Assembly: GCA_030656215.1 (NCBI GenBank)
Contig: JAUSOD010000018.1
Span: forward strand, 1 to 64,000
Reading direction: 5' to 3'
Origin: Azoarcus sp.
GTDB taxonomy: Bacteria > Pseudomonadota > Gammaproteobacteria > Burkholderiales > Rhodocyclaceae
DNA: 64,000 bases
The stretch's first letter is position 1. Each line of letters starts with the position of its first letter. Positions 18,555 through 28,329 of this stretch are shown in pieces. The position numbers and the translations under genes are program-made. The notes under the pieces were generated by a model that made no database searches, was not told the DNA's origin, and worked only from the letters and a program-made list of their open reading frames with translations.

Positions 18555-18600
18555 CCTCAATTGCCCTCAGTTGCCCTCAGTTGCCCTCAGTTGCCGTCAG
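18555..18600. repeat. Tandem 10-base repeat
   Basis: Four consecutive copies of a 10-mer, TTGCCCTCAG at 18561, 18571, 18581 and TTGCCGTCAG at 18591, preceded by a partial copy at 18555-18560. It sits in the 156-base gap between the convergent flavoprotein and Hsp70-like genes, where length variation would not disturb a protein. It is too short and too regular to be a CRISPR. Confidence 0.9.
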
Positions 18601-18618
18601 CGCGCTTTCAACCCGCTT

Positions 18619-19881
18619 TCAGCCATAGCGGCGTGCGGCCTGCACGGCCAGCCCCGCCCCGATGCTCCCGTAAAGATCGCCTTCCACGCTACGCGCCTGC
18701 GGCAATTCTGCAGCGATGCGTGCGCGCAGCTGCGCCACGCCGCTGGCGCCGCCGGTGAAATACACCGTGTCCACCCGCTCCCGAGCCACGCCCGACTGGT
18801 CGAGCAGGGTGCTGACGGTGGCGGCAACCCGGTCGACCAGCGTGCGGGTGGCGAGGGTAAAGGCCGCGCGGGTGATGGTGTGGCTCAGGCCGGGCTCGAG
18901 CCGGTCGAGCAGCATGGTGGCCTCGGGTACTGCAGACAGGTCGATCTTGGCCTGCTCCACCTGCAAGGCCAGCCAGTGTCCCTCGCGCCGGCTGATCAGG
19001 CGCGACAGGCGGTCGAGCTCCTCGCGCGCGGTCGCATCGCGGTAGATGTGCTGCAGGTCGGTGGTGACCTGCCGGCTGTAAGCAAAGTTGATCGTGTGCC
19101 AGGTGGCAAGCTGAAAGAAGATGCTCGACGGGATCTCGGCACCATTCTTCATTTTTCCGCGATATCCCAGCAGCGGCATCACGCACTCAAGACTGAGTGC
19201 GCGGTCGAAGTCGGTGCCGCCGATGTGCACACCGGCGTTGCCGAGCAAGTCGTCGCGGCGATCCTCTGACCGGGCGCGCGCGGGCGACAGCCGAACCAGC
19301 GAAAAGTCGGCAGTGCCGCCACCGATGTCGGCCACCAGCACCAGTTCCTCGTGATCGAGCGAGTTCTCGTAGTGCAGCGCGGCCCCGATCGGCTCGAATT
19401 CGAAGCTGACTTCGCGGAAACCCAGCTGGCGGGCGATCGCTTCGAGTGTTTCCTGCGCCTTGGTGTCGGCCGCTTCGTTGTCGTCGACGAAGTGCACCGG
19501 ACGCCCGAACACCGCATGGTCGAACGGTCGTCCGGCCTGGGTTTCGGCACGCAGCTTGAGCTCGCCGATGAAGCTTGCCAGGAGCTGGCGAAAGGGTAGC
19601 GCGCGGCCATGGACCTCGGTGTGGCCGTCGATCAGGCTGCTGCCGAGCAGGCTCTTGAGCGCGCGCATCAGGCGACCCTCGTAGCCGTCGAGGTATTCGG
19701 CGAGCGCCTCGCGGCCGAAGCAGGTGGTGTCTTCGTCTGCATTGAAGAACACAGCCGAGGGCAGGGTCGGCTTGTCGCCCTCGAGTGCGAGCAAGGTTGC
19801 GGCACCGGGGCGCAGCCAGCCGACGGTGGAGTTGGAGGTGCCGAAATCGATTCCGCAGGCGCGGGCGGGCGCAGGACGCAT
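18619..19881 (-). CDS. yegD: YegD-type Hsp70 family protein
   Basis: 420 residues, an actin-fold ATPase of the DnaK family without the substrate-binding beta domain and helical lid. Phosphate-1 motif is [13 protein letters not shown] at residue 9, phosphate-2 is [12 protein letters not shown] near 185, and the adenosine motif is YFTGGASG near 375. Family members of 420-450 residues (YegD) have no settled function; a non-canonical chaperone is an inference. ATG at 19879-19881. It diverges from the AMP-phosphorylase-like gene across a 141-base gap. Confidence 0.85.
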   Translation of the reverse strand: MRPAPARACGIDFGTSNSTVGWLRPGAATLLALEGDKPTLPSAVFFNADEDTTCFGREALAEYLDGYEGRLMRALKSLLGSSLIDGHTEVHGRALPFRQLLASFIGELKLRAETQAGRPFDHAVFGRPVHFVDDNEAADTKAQETLEAIARQLGFREVSFEFEPIGAALHYENSLDHEELVLVADIGGGTADFSLVRLSPARARSEDRRDDLLGNAGVHIGGTDFDRALSLECVMPLLGYRGKMKNGAEIPSSIFFQLATWHTINFAYSRQVTTDLQHIYRDATAREELDRLSRLISRREGHWLALQVEQAKIDLSAVPEATMLLDRLEPGLSHTITRAAFTLATRTLVDRVAATVSTLLDQSGVARERVDTVYFTGGASGVAQLRARIAAELPQARSVEGDLYGSIGAGLAVQAARRYG

Positions 19882-20022
19882 GGTGAGAAGTGGTGCGACG
19901 GGAGAGGGCTGCGATGCTACGCGATGCGGCAGGTCAGTGCGAGCCCTCGTTTGTCACCTTGCTCCGGGGTTTGCTGCGGCTGCAGCGTGCTCAAGGGGGC
20001 GCTCGGGTGTAGGCTAGGCGTT

Positions 20023-21642
20023 ATGGATAGACCAGATCAAACAATGCCGCCGGACGCGCCTGCGCCGATCACCGATCCTGTTGCCGCTGCAGCCGGTCCG
20101 CCTGCCTTGCCGCTTGCGCTGCGGCGGGTGGCGATCGACACTTGGCGCGAGAACGTGGCGTATCTGCATCGAGAGTGTGCGGTGTATCGCGCGGAGGGCT
20201 TTCAGGCCCTGTCCAAGGTCGAGGTACGGGCCAACGGCAAGCGTATTCTGGCCACCTTGAACGTGGTCGATGATGAGGCCATAGTCGGTTGCCACGAACT
20301 GGGCTTGTCCGAAGATGCGTTTGCCCAGCTCGGGGTTCAGAATGGTCACCCGGCCTCGATCTCGCAGGCGGAGCCGGCGTCGTCGATCCCGGCGTTGCAT
20401 CGCAAGATTGCCGGCGAGCGTCTCGATCGGGAGGATTTTCGCGCCATCGTGCGCGACATCGCCGAGCATCGCTACTCGAAGATCGAGCTCACCGCCTTCG
20501 TGGTGGCCTCCAACCAGGGCGAACTCGACCGCGAGGAGGTGTACTTCCTGACCGATGCGATGGTCGCCTCCGGCAGTCGGCTCGACTGGCGTGAGCGCCC
20601 GGTGGTGGACAAGCACTGTATCGGTGGCATTCCGGGCAACCGGACTTCGATGCTGGTGGTGCCGATCGTCGCCGCGCATGGCATGTTGTGCCCCAAGACC
20701 TCGTCGCGTGCGATCACCTCGCCGGCCGGCACTGCCGACACCATGGAAGTGCTGGCCAGCGTCGAGTTGCCGATGGCGCGTCTGGCCGAGATCGTGCGCG
20801 AGCACCGCGGCTGCCTCGCCTGGGGCGGCACCGCGCACCTGTCGCCGGCCGATGACGTACTGATCTCGGTCGAGCGGCCGCTGTCGATCGACTCGCCGGG
20901 GCAGATGGTGGCGTCCATCCTGTCGAAGAAGATTGCCGCCGGTTCCACCCACCTGGTGCTCGACATCCCGGTCGGTCCCACCGCCAAGGTGCGCTCGATG
21001 CCCGAGGCACAGCGTCTGCGCAAACTGTTCGAGTTTGTTGCCGGGCGAATCAATCTTGCACTCGACGTGGTGATCACCGATGGTCGCCAGCCGGTCGGTA
21101 AGGGCATCGGCCCGGTGCTCGAGGCGCGCGACGTGATGCGGGTGCTGGAGAACGACCCCGCCGCGCCCAACGACTTGCGCCAGAAAGCACTGCGCCTGGC
21201 GGGACGGATGCTGGAGTTCGACCCGGATGTGCGTGGCGGCGACGGCTTTGCGATTGCGCGCGACATCCTTGATTCCGGCCGCGCACTGGCGAAGATGCAT
21301 GCCATCATCGAGGCCCAGGGGGCGAAGCCGTTCAATCCCGACCGTCTCGAGTGCGGGCGCCTCAGCATTGATATCCTGGCGGTCGAAGACGGCGTGGTCA
21401 CCGGTATCGACAATCTGCAGATTGCCCGCATCGCGCGTCTGGCCGGTGCGCCCAAGGTGCAGGGCGCGGGGGTGGACCTGTTTCACAAGCTGGGTGCGGC
21501 GGTGCAGCGGGGCGAGCCACTGTATAGGGTGTATGCGGACTTCCCCTCCGATCTCGAGTTTGCCCGCCAGGCCAGCAGCCGCGCATCCGGCTACAGCCTC
21601 GGCTCGGCAGATCAGGTCCCGCATCGTTACGTGGAGTTTTGA
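20023..21642 (+). CDS. AMP phosphorylase-like (thymidine phosphorylase family)
   Basis: 539 residues. An N-terminal domain (about 30-115) precedes the glycosyltransferase-family-3 core with [12 protein letters not shown] (about 205), [19 protein letters not shown] (about 225) and [13 protein letters not shown] (about 267). The GNRT and [11 protein letters not shown] blocks match the AMP-phosphorylase branch, which phosphorolyses nucleoside 5'-monophosphates to base and ribose 1,5-bisphosphate, better than classical DeoA. In archaea that product feeds Rubisco; no Rubisco or isomerase is seen here. The next gene starts 2 bases after the stop and is PRPP-related, so a nucleotide-salvage operon is likely. 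Start ATG 20023; ATG 20044 is an alternative. Confidence 0.85.
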   Translation: MDRPDQTMPPDAPAPITDPVAAAAGPPALPLALRRVAIDTWRENVAYLHRECAVYRAEGFQALSKVEVRANGKRILATLNVVDDEAIVGCHELGLSEDAFAQLGVQNGHPASISQAEPASSIPALHRKIAGERLDREDFRAIVRDIAEHRYSKIELTAFVVASNQGELDREEVYFLTDAMVASGSRLDWRERPVVDKHCIGGIPGNRTSMLVVPIVAAHGMLCPKTSSRAITSPAGTADTMEVLASVELPMARLAEIVREHRGCLAWGGTAHLSPADDVLISVERPLSIDSPGQMVASILSKKIAAGSTHLVLDIPVGPTAKVRSMPEAQRLRKLFEFVAGRINLALDVVITDGRQPVGKGIGPVLEARDVMRVLENDPAAPNDLRQKALRLAGRMLEFDPDVRGGDGFAIARDILDSGRALAKMHAIIEAQGAKPFNPDRLECGRLSIDILAVEDGVVTGIDNLQIARIARLAGAPKVQGAGVDLFHKLGAAVQRGEPLYRVYADFPSDLEFARQASSRASGYSLGSADQVPHRYVEF

Positions 21643-21644
21643 GC

Positions 21645-22526
21645 ATGGATGGCCTGTTGTTGTATTTCGAGGACGAACGCCTGCTCGCCGGACAGATTGC
21701 CAGGGCGGCAGACATGCGCGCGGTGCAAGTAAAACGTCACCGCTTTCCCGATGGCGAACTCAAGCTGCAGTTGCCGGCAGCGCTGCCGGCGCGGGTGGTG
21801 TTGCTGCGCGGGCTGGATATGCCCAATGAAAAGCTGGTCGAGTTGCTGCTGGTCGCACAGGCGGCGCGCAGCCTGGGCGTGGGCCACCTGACCCTGATCG
21901 CCCCCTATCTTGCCTACATGCGGCAGGACATGGCGTTTGTGCCGGGGGAGATTGTCAGTCAGCAGGTGGTCGGCGGTTTTCTCGCTTCGCTGTTCGACGC
22001 TGTGATCACGGTGGATCCGCACCTGCACCGCGTGAGCCGGCTATCCGACGCCGTTCCTGCACGGCAGGCAATCGCACTCTCGGCGGCGCCACTGCTCGCC
22101 GGCCTGATCGCGGCACGACGGCCGGGAGCTGTGCTGATCGGACCCGATGCCGAAGCGGATCAGTGGGTGGCAGCGGCCGCAGCGGCGCATGGCTTCGACT
22201 ATGCGGTGTGTGTCAAGCAGCGCCATGGCGATCGCGAGGTCGATGTCGCCCTGCCTGGCTTGTCGGTCAAGGGGCGTTCCGTGGTGCTGATGGATGACGT
22301 CGCGAGCAGCGGGCATACGCTGGCCCGCGCGGCCGAGAAGTTGTTGGCCGCCGGCGCTGCATCGGTCGATGTGGCTGTCACGCATGCGCTGTTCGCCGAT
22401 CATGCCCTGACCACCGTGCTTGCTGCCGGGGTCGGGGAAATCTGGAGTACGGATTGCATCGCGCATCCGAGTAATGCCGTGAGCGTGGCGCCGATGCTCG
22501 CGAGGGCGTTGGGAGAGCTGTCATGA
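21645..22526 (+). CDS. Ribose-phosphate pyrophosphokinase-like protein
   Basis: 293 residues, PRPP synthetase family. Visible are FPDGELKLQL near 35, a YLAYMRQD block (about 90) that matches PYxxYxRQD of PRPP synthetases, VDPHLHR near 125, and the PRPP-binding loop VLMDDVASSGHTL near 210. It is shorter and more divergent than housekeeping Prs. Start ATG 21645, 2 bases after the AMP-phosphorylase-like stop; its own stop overlaps the tag start by 4 bases (ATGA), so the three are translationally coupled. It may make PRPP for the salvage of bases released by the upstream enzyme; that is inference. Confidence 0.85.
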   Translation: MDGLLLYFEDERLLAGQIARAADMRAVQVKRHRFPDGELKLQLPAALPARVVLLRGLDMPNEKLVELLLVAQAARSLGVGHLTLIAPYLAYMRQDMAFVPGEIVSQQVVGGFLASLFDAVITVDPHLHRVSRLSDAVPARQAIALSAAPLLAGLIAARRPGAVLIGPDAEADQWVAAAAAAHGFDYAVCVKQRHGDREVDVALPGLSVKGRSVVLMDDVASSGHTLARAAEKLLAAGAASVDVAVTHALFADHALTTVLAAGVGEIWSTDCIAHPSNAVSVAPMLARALGELS

Positions 22527-23104
22527 GTTGTCGCTGTGCCTGGGTGTCGGACGATCCGCTGTATCTCGATTATCATGACCATGAATGGGGCGTGCCGCTG
22601 CGGGACCCGCGCGCGCTGTTCGAGTTTCTGTTGCTCGAGGGCGCTCAGGCCGGACTGTCGTGGATTACGGTGCTGAGAAAGCGCGCGCGCTACAGAGCGG
22701 TGTTCGACGGTTTCGATCCGGCGCTGATTGCGTGCTGGGACGATGCGAAGCGGGCCGAACTGATGTCTGATCCCGGCATCATCCGCAACCGGGCCAAGAT
22801 CGAGGCTGCGGTCATCAACGCGCGGGCCTGGCTTGCACTTGAGGCCGAGGCGATCGATCCGGTCGAGTGGCTGTGGCAGTTCGTCGGCGGTGCACCGCAA
22901 GTCAATGCCTGGGCCACGCTGGCCCAAGTGCCCGCCAGTACGCCCGCGTCCGAGGCGATGAGCAAGGCGCTGCGGGCGCGAGGCTTCAAGTTCGTCGGGC
23001 CGACCATCTGCTACGCCTTCATGCAGGCAGTGGGCATGGTCAACGATCACACCACTGATTGCTTCCGCCATCCCGAGTGTGCCAAACCGGCAAACTGTCG
23101 CTGA
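22523..23104 (+). CDS. tag: DNA-3-methyladenine glycosylase I
   Basis: 193 residues, the usual Tag length. The N-terminal CAWVSDDPLYLDYHDHEWG, the helix-hairpin-helix region with LEGAQAGLSWITVLRKR, and the C-terminal HTTDCFRHPEC carry the zinc-binding Cys/His pattern of TagI. It excises 3-methyladenine from alkylated DNA. Start ATG 22523 overlaps the upstream stop by 4 bases. No adaptive-response (ada) box is evident, so expression probably follows the salvage operon. Confidence 0.94.
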   Translation: MSCRCAWVSDDPLYLDYHDHEWGVPLRDPRALFEFLLLEGAQAGLSWITVLRKRARYRAVFDGFDPALIACWDDAKRAELMSDPGIIRNRAKIEAAVINARAWLALEAEAIDPVEWLWQFVGGAPQVNAWATLAQVPASTPASEAMSKALRARGFKFVGPTICYAFMQAVGMVNDHTTDCFRHPECAKPANCR

Positions 23105-23223
23105 CGGCGTGCTGCGCTGCATCGCGACCGATGACGTGTATCGGTGGTAATGCTACGATCGCGATTCAAGTCGCGTGACTTTTGTCACGGGCTGGGTGGA
23201 TTCTGGTGCAGTCTCAACCGAGT

Positions 23224-24153
23224 ATGGCGAGGAGGCTTGTGGAGCAAGCGGGAAAAACGGTGGTGTTTGCCGATCTGACCGGCAGTACCAGCTTGTTCGA
23301 GTCGGCGGGCAACGTGGTGGCGACGCATGTCGTGACCCGATGCACGCAGGCGCTCGGCGCGCATTTTTCGCGCGCGGGAGGACATGTTGTCAAGTACCTC
23401 GGCGACGGGGTGCTAGTCATGTTCGACGATACGGTTGCTGCCATCGAAGCCTGTACCCGTACCCGCGACATCCTCCATGATTTCAACGCGGAACAGTTCC
23501 GCCATGCGCCACTCGGGTTCAAGATCGGGGTCGAGCACGGGCCGATCATCGAGCAGGACGGAGACTGTTACGGTGATGCGGTCAATGTGGCGTCGCGCCT
23601 GAGCGATCGGGCCGAGGCCAATGAGATTCTGATCGGTGAGGCCGTGTTCCGCCGCCTGCCCGATGCACAGCGTTTGTCGTGCAGCAGTCTCGACCGCATC
23701 GTGGTCAAGGGCAAGGCCGAGCCGCTGCGGGTGTGGCGTATCGACTGGGCGCGTACCGCGGAGACCACCCTGACCATTCCGATGGAAATGCTCGAGGCGC
23801 GCAGCCGTGCCGCGCTGGTGCAGCGCCTCGACCTCGAGTTGCTCGATCAACACTTGCAACTGCTGTCGTCCGATGGCCCGCTGGTGATCGGGCGGGGTGA
23901 CGAGGCCGGTTTTGTGATCAACGATCCGCGGGTCTCCCGCCGTCACGCGCGCATCGAGTGGACCGGCGGGCAGTGTGTGCTGAGCGACTTCAGCAGCAAC
24001 GGCACGTGGGTTAATTTCTCCGGTGCAGGTTCCCCGGTGATGCTCAAACGCGACAGCTGTATGCTGCATGGGCAGGGGGAGATTGGCCTGGGCGCCACCC
24101 CGGATGATTTCACCGCGCCCACGCTGTCTTTCCAGGTCATCAACGACACCTGA
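23224..24153 (+). CDS. Class III nucleotidyl cyclase with C-terminal FHA domain
   Basis: About 309 residues. The cyclase homology domain (about 10-165) shows the metal aspartates in FADLTGSTS and YLGDGVLVMF and the transition-state pair in GDAVNVASRLSDRA, so it looks catalytically competent. After a linker there is an FHA domain (about 215-300) with VIGRGDEAGF, SRRHARIEW and SNGTWVNF, which binds phosphothreonine peptides. The combination suggests cAMP synthesis tied to a Ser/Thr kinase partner, none of which is nearby. Start is uncertain: ATG 23224, TTG 23182, GTG 23203 and GTG 23239 are possible. Confidence 0.85.
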   Translation: MARRLVEQAGKTVVFADLTGSTSLFESAGNVVATHVVTRCTQALGAHFSRAGGHVVKYLGDGVLVMFDDTVAAIEACTRTRDILHDFNAEQFRHAPLGFKIGVEHGPIIEQDGDCYGDAVNVASRLSDRAEANEILIGEAVFRRLPDAQRLSCSSLDRIVVKGKAEPLRVWRIDWARTAETTLTIPMEMLEARSRAALVQRLDLELLDQHLQLLSSDGPLVIGRGDEAGFVINDPRVSRRHARIEWTGGQCVLSDFSSNGTWVNFSGAGSPVMLKRDSCMLHGQGEIGLGATPDDFTAPTLSFQVINDT

Positions 24154-24238
24154 GCGTTGGGGCCGGCGGTCCCTGTTCGCCGATGCGCCGGTCGCTCTGC
24201 CTTACGTTGTCCTGTCCGAACTCTCCGGAACGATCCCG

Positions 24239-25216
24239 ATGAAGTATCTGCCTGTCCTGCTGTTCTGGCTCTCATCGCTTGCCTTCGCGGCGGACTGGAC
24301 TACGCGGCCGTTGGACGAGTTGGCCGTGTTTCCCGAGTTTCGTGCACCGGCGAATGTGCTGGCGCGTGACGAGGCGAAGCTTGCCGCCGAAATCGGTGCC
24401 CGTATCGTCGCGATGCCGGTGCGCGAGGGGCAGGCGGTGTCCAAGGGGGCTGAACTGGTCCGGCTCGACGATGCGGCTTACCGTATCGAGGTCGAGCGCG
24501 CGCTGGCCCAGGTCGAACTGGTGAGCAACCGGATCCGGCTGGCCGAGGCGCAGTTGGCACAATCACGTGCGCTCGCCGGCAAGGGCTTCATCAGTGCCGA
24601 TGGTCTGCGCATCAAGGAAACCGAACTCGCCGTGCTCGGCAGCGAACAGGATGCCGCTCGTGCTGCGCTGCGCGCGGCGCGACTGAATCTGGAGCGCGCC
24701 GTGGTTCGTGCTCCCTATGCCGGCGTGGTGCGAAACCGGCTGGCCAATGTCGGTGACCTGGCGGTGCCGGGTTCGGCGCTGCTGACATTCTCCGCCACCG
24801 GCGATGCCGAGGTGCGAGCGCGTGTTGCGGAGGATCTGCTTGCCGGGCTACGGGCGGGGAAGGGCTGGGCGCTGCACGCGGGAGAGGCCGTGTATCCCCT
24901 GCGCTTGAGCAGGATCTCGCCTTTGATCGAGCGCGCCGGGCAGGCGCGGGAGGTGATGCTGCTTGCCGATGCGGCGCTGCCGCCGGGGCTGGCTGGCGAG
25001 CTGCGCTGGCGCAGCGTGACGCCGTACTTGCCGCCGGCCTATGTGCAACAGCGCAATGGTGTGCAGGGCGTTTATGTCGAGCGTGACGGAAGGGCCGTTT
25101 TCATCGAGCTGCCGCGAGCGCAGGCCGGTCGGGCCGCCGCGGTGGATCTGCCGCCCGATACGCGGGTGATAGATGAAGGGCGCTTTGCGTTGGCGCTGCG
25201 GGGAGATGCACGGTGA
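24239..25216 (+). CDS. RND efflux periplasmic adaptor (membrane fusion protein)
   Basis: 325 residues with a signal peptide (about 1-18, ending AFAAD). A biotinyl-lipoyl-like half (IVAMPVREGQAVSKGAELVRLDD), a coiled-coil hairpin (about 85-150) and the returning half (VRAPYAGVVRNRLANVGDLA) follow. It is shorter than AcrA-type adaptors. It bridges the inner-membrane pump to a TolC channel. Its stop overlaps the GTG start of the pump by 4 bases. No regulator gene adjoins this pair. Confidence 0.9.
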   Translation: MKYLPVLLFWLSSLAFAADWTTRPLDELAVFPEFRAPANVLARDEAKLAAEIGARIVAMPVREGQAVSKGAELVRLDDAAYRIEVERALAQVELVSNRIRLAEAQLAQSRALAGKGFISADGLRIKETELAVLGSEQDAARAALRAARLNLERAVVRAPYAGVVRNRLANVGDLAVPGSALLTFSATGDAEVRARVAEDLLAGLRAGKGWALHAGEAVYPLRLSRISPLIERAGQAREVMLLADAALPPGLAGELRWRSVTPYLPPAYVQQRNGVQGVYVERDGRAVFIELPRAQAGRAAAVDLPPDTRVIDEGRFALALRGDAR

Positions 25217-28200
25217 GTGGCCTTTACCGGCGCTTGATCGACAATCACCCGCTGGCGAACATCACTTTCATCCTGGTATTGCTGGGTGGCCTCTTCAGTT
25301 ACCTGACCATGCCTCGTGCGCAGGACCCGGACATCAATTTCAACTGGGTCAGCATCGTCACCACCCTGCCGGGAGCCGCGGCCGAAGACGTCGAGCGCGA
25401 GCTGACCGGCCCGCTCGAAGATGCAATCAAACAGGTCAAGGACATCCGCTTTGTGTCCTCGTCGAGCCGGGAGTCGGTGTCGTCCATCCTGGTGCGTTTC
25501 GAGGAGATTGCCGAGCGCACCTTTGACAAGCGCGTCAACGACCTGCGGCGCGAGATCCAGAACAAGGCTGCGGCCGAACTGCCACCCGAGGCGACCGAGC
25601 CCGTCGTGCTCGAGATCACCTCGTCCAACGGTTTTCCGACCGCCATCCTGGTGCTGCACGGCAATAGTGGGGAAGCCCTGCGCGCCACCGCCTTTACGGT
25701 GAAGAAGGATCTCGAACGCGTTGGTGGGGTGGATCAGGTGATCGCCTCCGGTTTCGACGATCCTCAACTGCAGGTGGATTTCGATCCCGCCCGGGTGGCA
25801 GCTGCCGGCTTGTCGCCGATCCAGCTTGCCGACGGGGTGGCCGCGTGGTTTCGCAACACGCTGGGTGGGCGTATACGGGTGCAGGACCGCGACTGGCTGC
25901 TGCGGCTCGAGGGCAAAAATCCGGATCCCGAGGCGCTGGCACAGGCCGTGATCGTGACCGCGGAAGGGCGGGTGACGGTGGACGCGGTGGCGGACGTGGT
26001 GCGTGGGCATGAGCGTCCGAACCAACTGGTAAGCTACAACGATGGGCCCGCAGTGATGCTGTCGATCACCAAGGATGCGGGCGCCAATACGCTGCAGCTG
26101 GTCGAGCGGCTGAAGGGCTTCGTCGCCGAACGCAATCTGTTGCTCGCAGCGCAGGGGCTGCAACTCGCGGTGGTCGACGATCAGACCTACGCCACCCGTA
26201 GCGCGATCGGGGTCATGGAGTCGAATGCCGTGTTCGGCCTGCTCGCGGTACTGGGCATGTGCTGGCTCTTTCTCGGCTCGCGCCTGGCGCTCCTGGTGGG
26301 TATCGGGGTGCCATTCTCGCTGGCCGGTACCTTTATCGCGGCCAACCTGATCGACTCGACGCTCAACCTCACCGTGCTGCTGGGGGTGGTGATTGCCCTT
26401 GGCATGCTAGTCGATGACGCAGTGGTGATCGTCGAGGCGATCTACTATCGGCTACAGCGCGGAGAGGCCGCGCGCGATGCCGTGATCGCAGGGGTGGAGG
26501 AGGTCGGCCTGCCGGTGCTGGCGTCGGTGTTAACCACGATCGCGGCCTTTCTTCCGCTGATGCTGTTGCCGGGGATCCTGGGCAAGTTCATGTTTGTCGT
26601 CCCCTTTGTGGTGACCGTGGGCCTGCTGGTGAGCCTGATCGAGGCTTTCTGGATACTGCCGACCCACATTCTGGCGCTGAGACCGGATCTTTCCCGCCGT
26701 CGCACTCGTGCGCAGGTGATGCGCGAGCGCTTCACCCACTGGCTGCGGGTCAAATATGCACTGGCGCTGGTGTTTGTGCTGCGCCGTCCGAAACGAACCC
26801 TGGCGACGCTGATGTTGGTGATGGCCGGCGCGGTCGGTGCGCTTGGAGCGGGCTTGGTCAAGGTCGAGTTTTTTGCGTTCGATTCGATGCGTCTGTTTTA
26901 TGTCAGTGTCGACATGCCTGCCGGGGTGGCGCTGGAGCGGACGCTGGGCGAGGCCAATCGCGCGCTGAAGGTGGTGGAGTCCTCGCTGGACGAGTCCGAA
27001 TTGCGTGCGGTGACCAGCTACGCCGGGATCAAGTTTACCGAAACCGAGCCGGTGTACGGCGATCAGTACGGGCAGGTGCTCGTTTCCCTGCTGCCGCGGG
27101 TGGGTGACATGCGCGAGACTGCGGAAATCATCGCAGCGCTGCGGCCGCAGATCGAGGCACTCAACGGTGAGGCCCGGTTTTCGTTCATGGAACTCAAGGG
27201 TGGGCCACCGACCGCGAAGCCGATCAGCATCAAGGTCAGGTCGGACGACTATGCCCAATTGAGAGCAGCGTCTGACGCCTTGCTCGCCGAGGTGGCGAAG
27301 CTGCCCGGAGTGAAGGACATCACCGACGACGATGTGTCGGGACGCAGCGAACTACGTCTGGTGTTGAACCGCGAGAAGCTGGCGCGTGCGGGCGTGAGCG
27401 CGGCCGAGGTCTCCCGGCTGTTGCGCCTGTATGGCGAGGGCGAGGTGGTTGCGAATACCCGCGATGGCGGCGAAAAAATCGAAGTGCTGGTGCGTGCGCG
27501 ACCGGAGGTGCTGACCGACGTCACCGAGTTGCTGCAGCGCCCGATTCCCTTGCAGGACGGAGGCAGCGTCCAGCTCGGCAACCTGGTCGATTACCAGACG
27601 CGTTTGTCGAAGGGCTATATCCGCCACTACCAGCTTACCCGCGCGATCACGGTCGAGGCCGATCTGGACAAAACGGTGATCGATACGGTGAGTGCCAACG
27701 ATAGGCTGAAGGCTGCCTGGGCGGACATGCGCATCCGCTTCCCCGGGGTGGAGCTGGACTACTCGGGCGAGCTCGAGGACATCCAGGAGAGCATCGACTC
27801 CATGAGCAAATTGTTTACGCTCGGGGTGGGGTTGATTTATCTGATCCTTGCTGCCCAGTTCCGCAGCTACTGGCAGCCGTTCATCATCCTGGTAACGGTG
27901 CCGCTGGCCTTCACCGGGGTCGTGCTCGGTTTGCTGATATCGGGCAATCCGTTGTCGCTGTATACGCTCTATGGCGTGATCGCCCTGACCGGCATCGCGG
28001 TCAATTCGGCCATCGTGCTGATCGATGCCGCCAACGAACGCCTGGCGGCAGGCATGAGCGTGCACCACGCTGCGATCTATGCCGGACGTCGACGCGTGGT
28101 GCCGATCCTGATCACGACCACCACCACGATAGGCGGGCTGCTGTCGCTGGCTATCGGGCTGGGCGGCAAGTCGCTGATGTGGGGGCCGGTGGCGGCGAGC

Positions 28201-28290
28201 ATCGTATGGGGGCTCGGATTCTCGACCGTGCTCACCCTGTTCGCGATTCCGCTCGTGTACCGGATGGCGATGGCGCGGCGGGCGGCCTGA
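25213..28290 (+). CDS. RND efflux transporter permease (HAE-type)
   Basis: 1025 residues, full length for a 12-TM RND pump. It starts at GTG 25213, overlapping the adaptor gene. TM4 carries the proton-relay pair in LGMLVDDAVVIVEA, and the second half has GVIALTGIAVNSAIVLIDAAN. Large periplasmic loops follow TM1 and TM7. It exports drugs or other amphiphiles by proton antiport; the substrate is unknown. The tolC-like gene converges on it from the other side 40 bases away and may supply its outer-membrane channel. Confidence 0.93.
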   Translation: MSGLYRRLIDNHPLANITFILVLLGGLFSYLTMPRAQDPDINFNWVSIVTTLPGAAAEDVERELTGPLEDAIKQVKDIRFVSSSSRESVSSILVRFEEIAERTFDKRVNDLRREIQNKAAAELPPEATEPVVLEITSSNGFPTAILVLHGNSGEALRATAFTVKKDLERVGGVDQVIASGFDDPQLQVDFDPARVAAAGLSPIQLADGVAAWFRNTLGGRIRVQDRDWLLRLEGKNPDPEALAQAVIVTAEGRVTVDAVADVVRGHERPNQLVSYNDGPAVMLSITKDAGANTLQLVERLKGFVAERNLLLAAQGLQLAVVDDQTYATRSAIGVMESNAVFGLLAVLGMCWLFLGSRLALLVGIGVPFSLAGTFIAANLIDSTLNLTVLLGVVIALGMLVDDAVVIVEAIYYRLQRGEAARDAVIAGVEEVGLPVLASVLTTIAAFLPLMLLPGILGKFMFVVPFVVTVGLLVSLIEAFWILPTHILALRPDLSRRRTRAQVMRERFTHWLRVKYALALVFVLRRPKRTLATLMLVMAGAVGALGAGLVKVEFFAFDSMRLFYVSVDMPAGVALERTLGEANRALKVVESSLDESELRAVTSYAGIKFTETEPVYGDQYGQVLVSLLPRVGDMRETAEIIAALRPQIEALNGEARFSFMELKGGPPTAKPISIKVRSDDYAQLRAASDALLAEVAKLPGVKDITDDDVSGRSELRLVLNREKLARAGVSAAEVSRLLRLYGEGEVVANTRDGGEKIEVLVRARPEVLTDVTELLQRPIPLQDGGSVQLGNLVDYQTRLSKGYIRHYQLTRAITVEADLDKTVIDTVSANDRLKAAWADMRIRFPGVELDYSGELEDIQESIDSMSKLFTLGVGLIYLILAAQFRSYWQPFIILVTVPLAFTGVVLGLLISGNPLSLYTLYGVIALTGIAVNSAIVLIDAANERLAAGMSVHHAAIYAGRRRVVPILITTTTTIGGLLSLAIGLGGKSLMWGPVAASIVWGLGFSTVLTLFAIPLVYRMAMARRAA

Positions 28291-28329
28291 CCGTTCGTGC
28301 ACGGTCCGCGTGCAGCCGACCCCCGGGAC

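Noticed and set aside
18555-18600. Short regular repeats as a CRISPR array
   Set aside because: The units are only 10 bases and directly adjacent, with no spacers and no cas genes.
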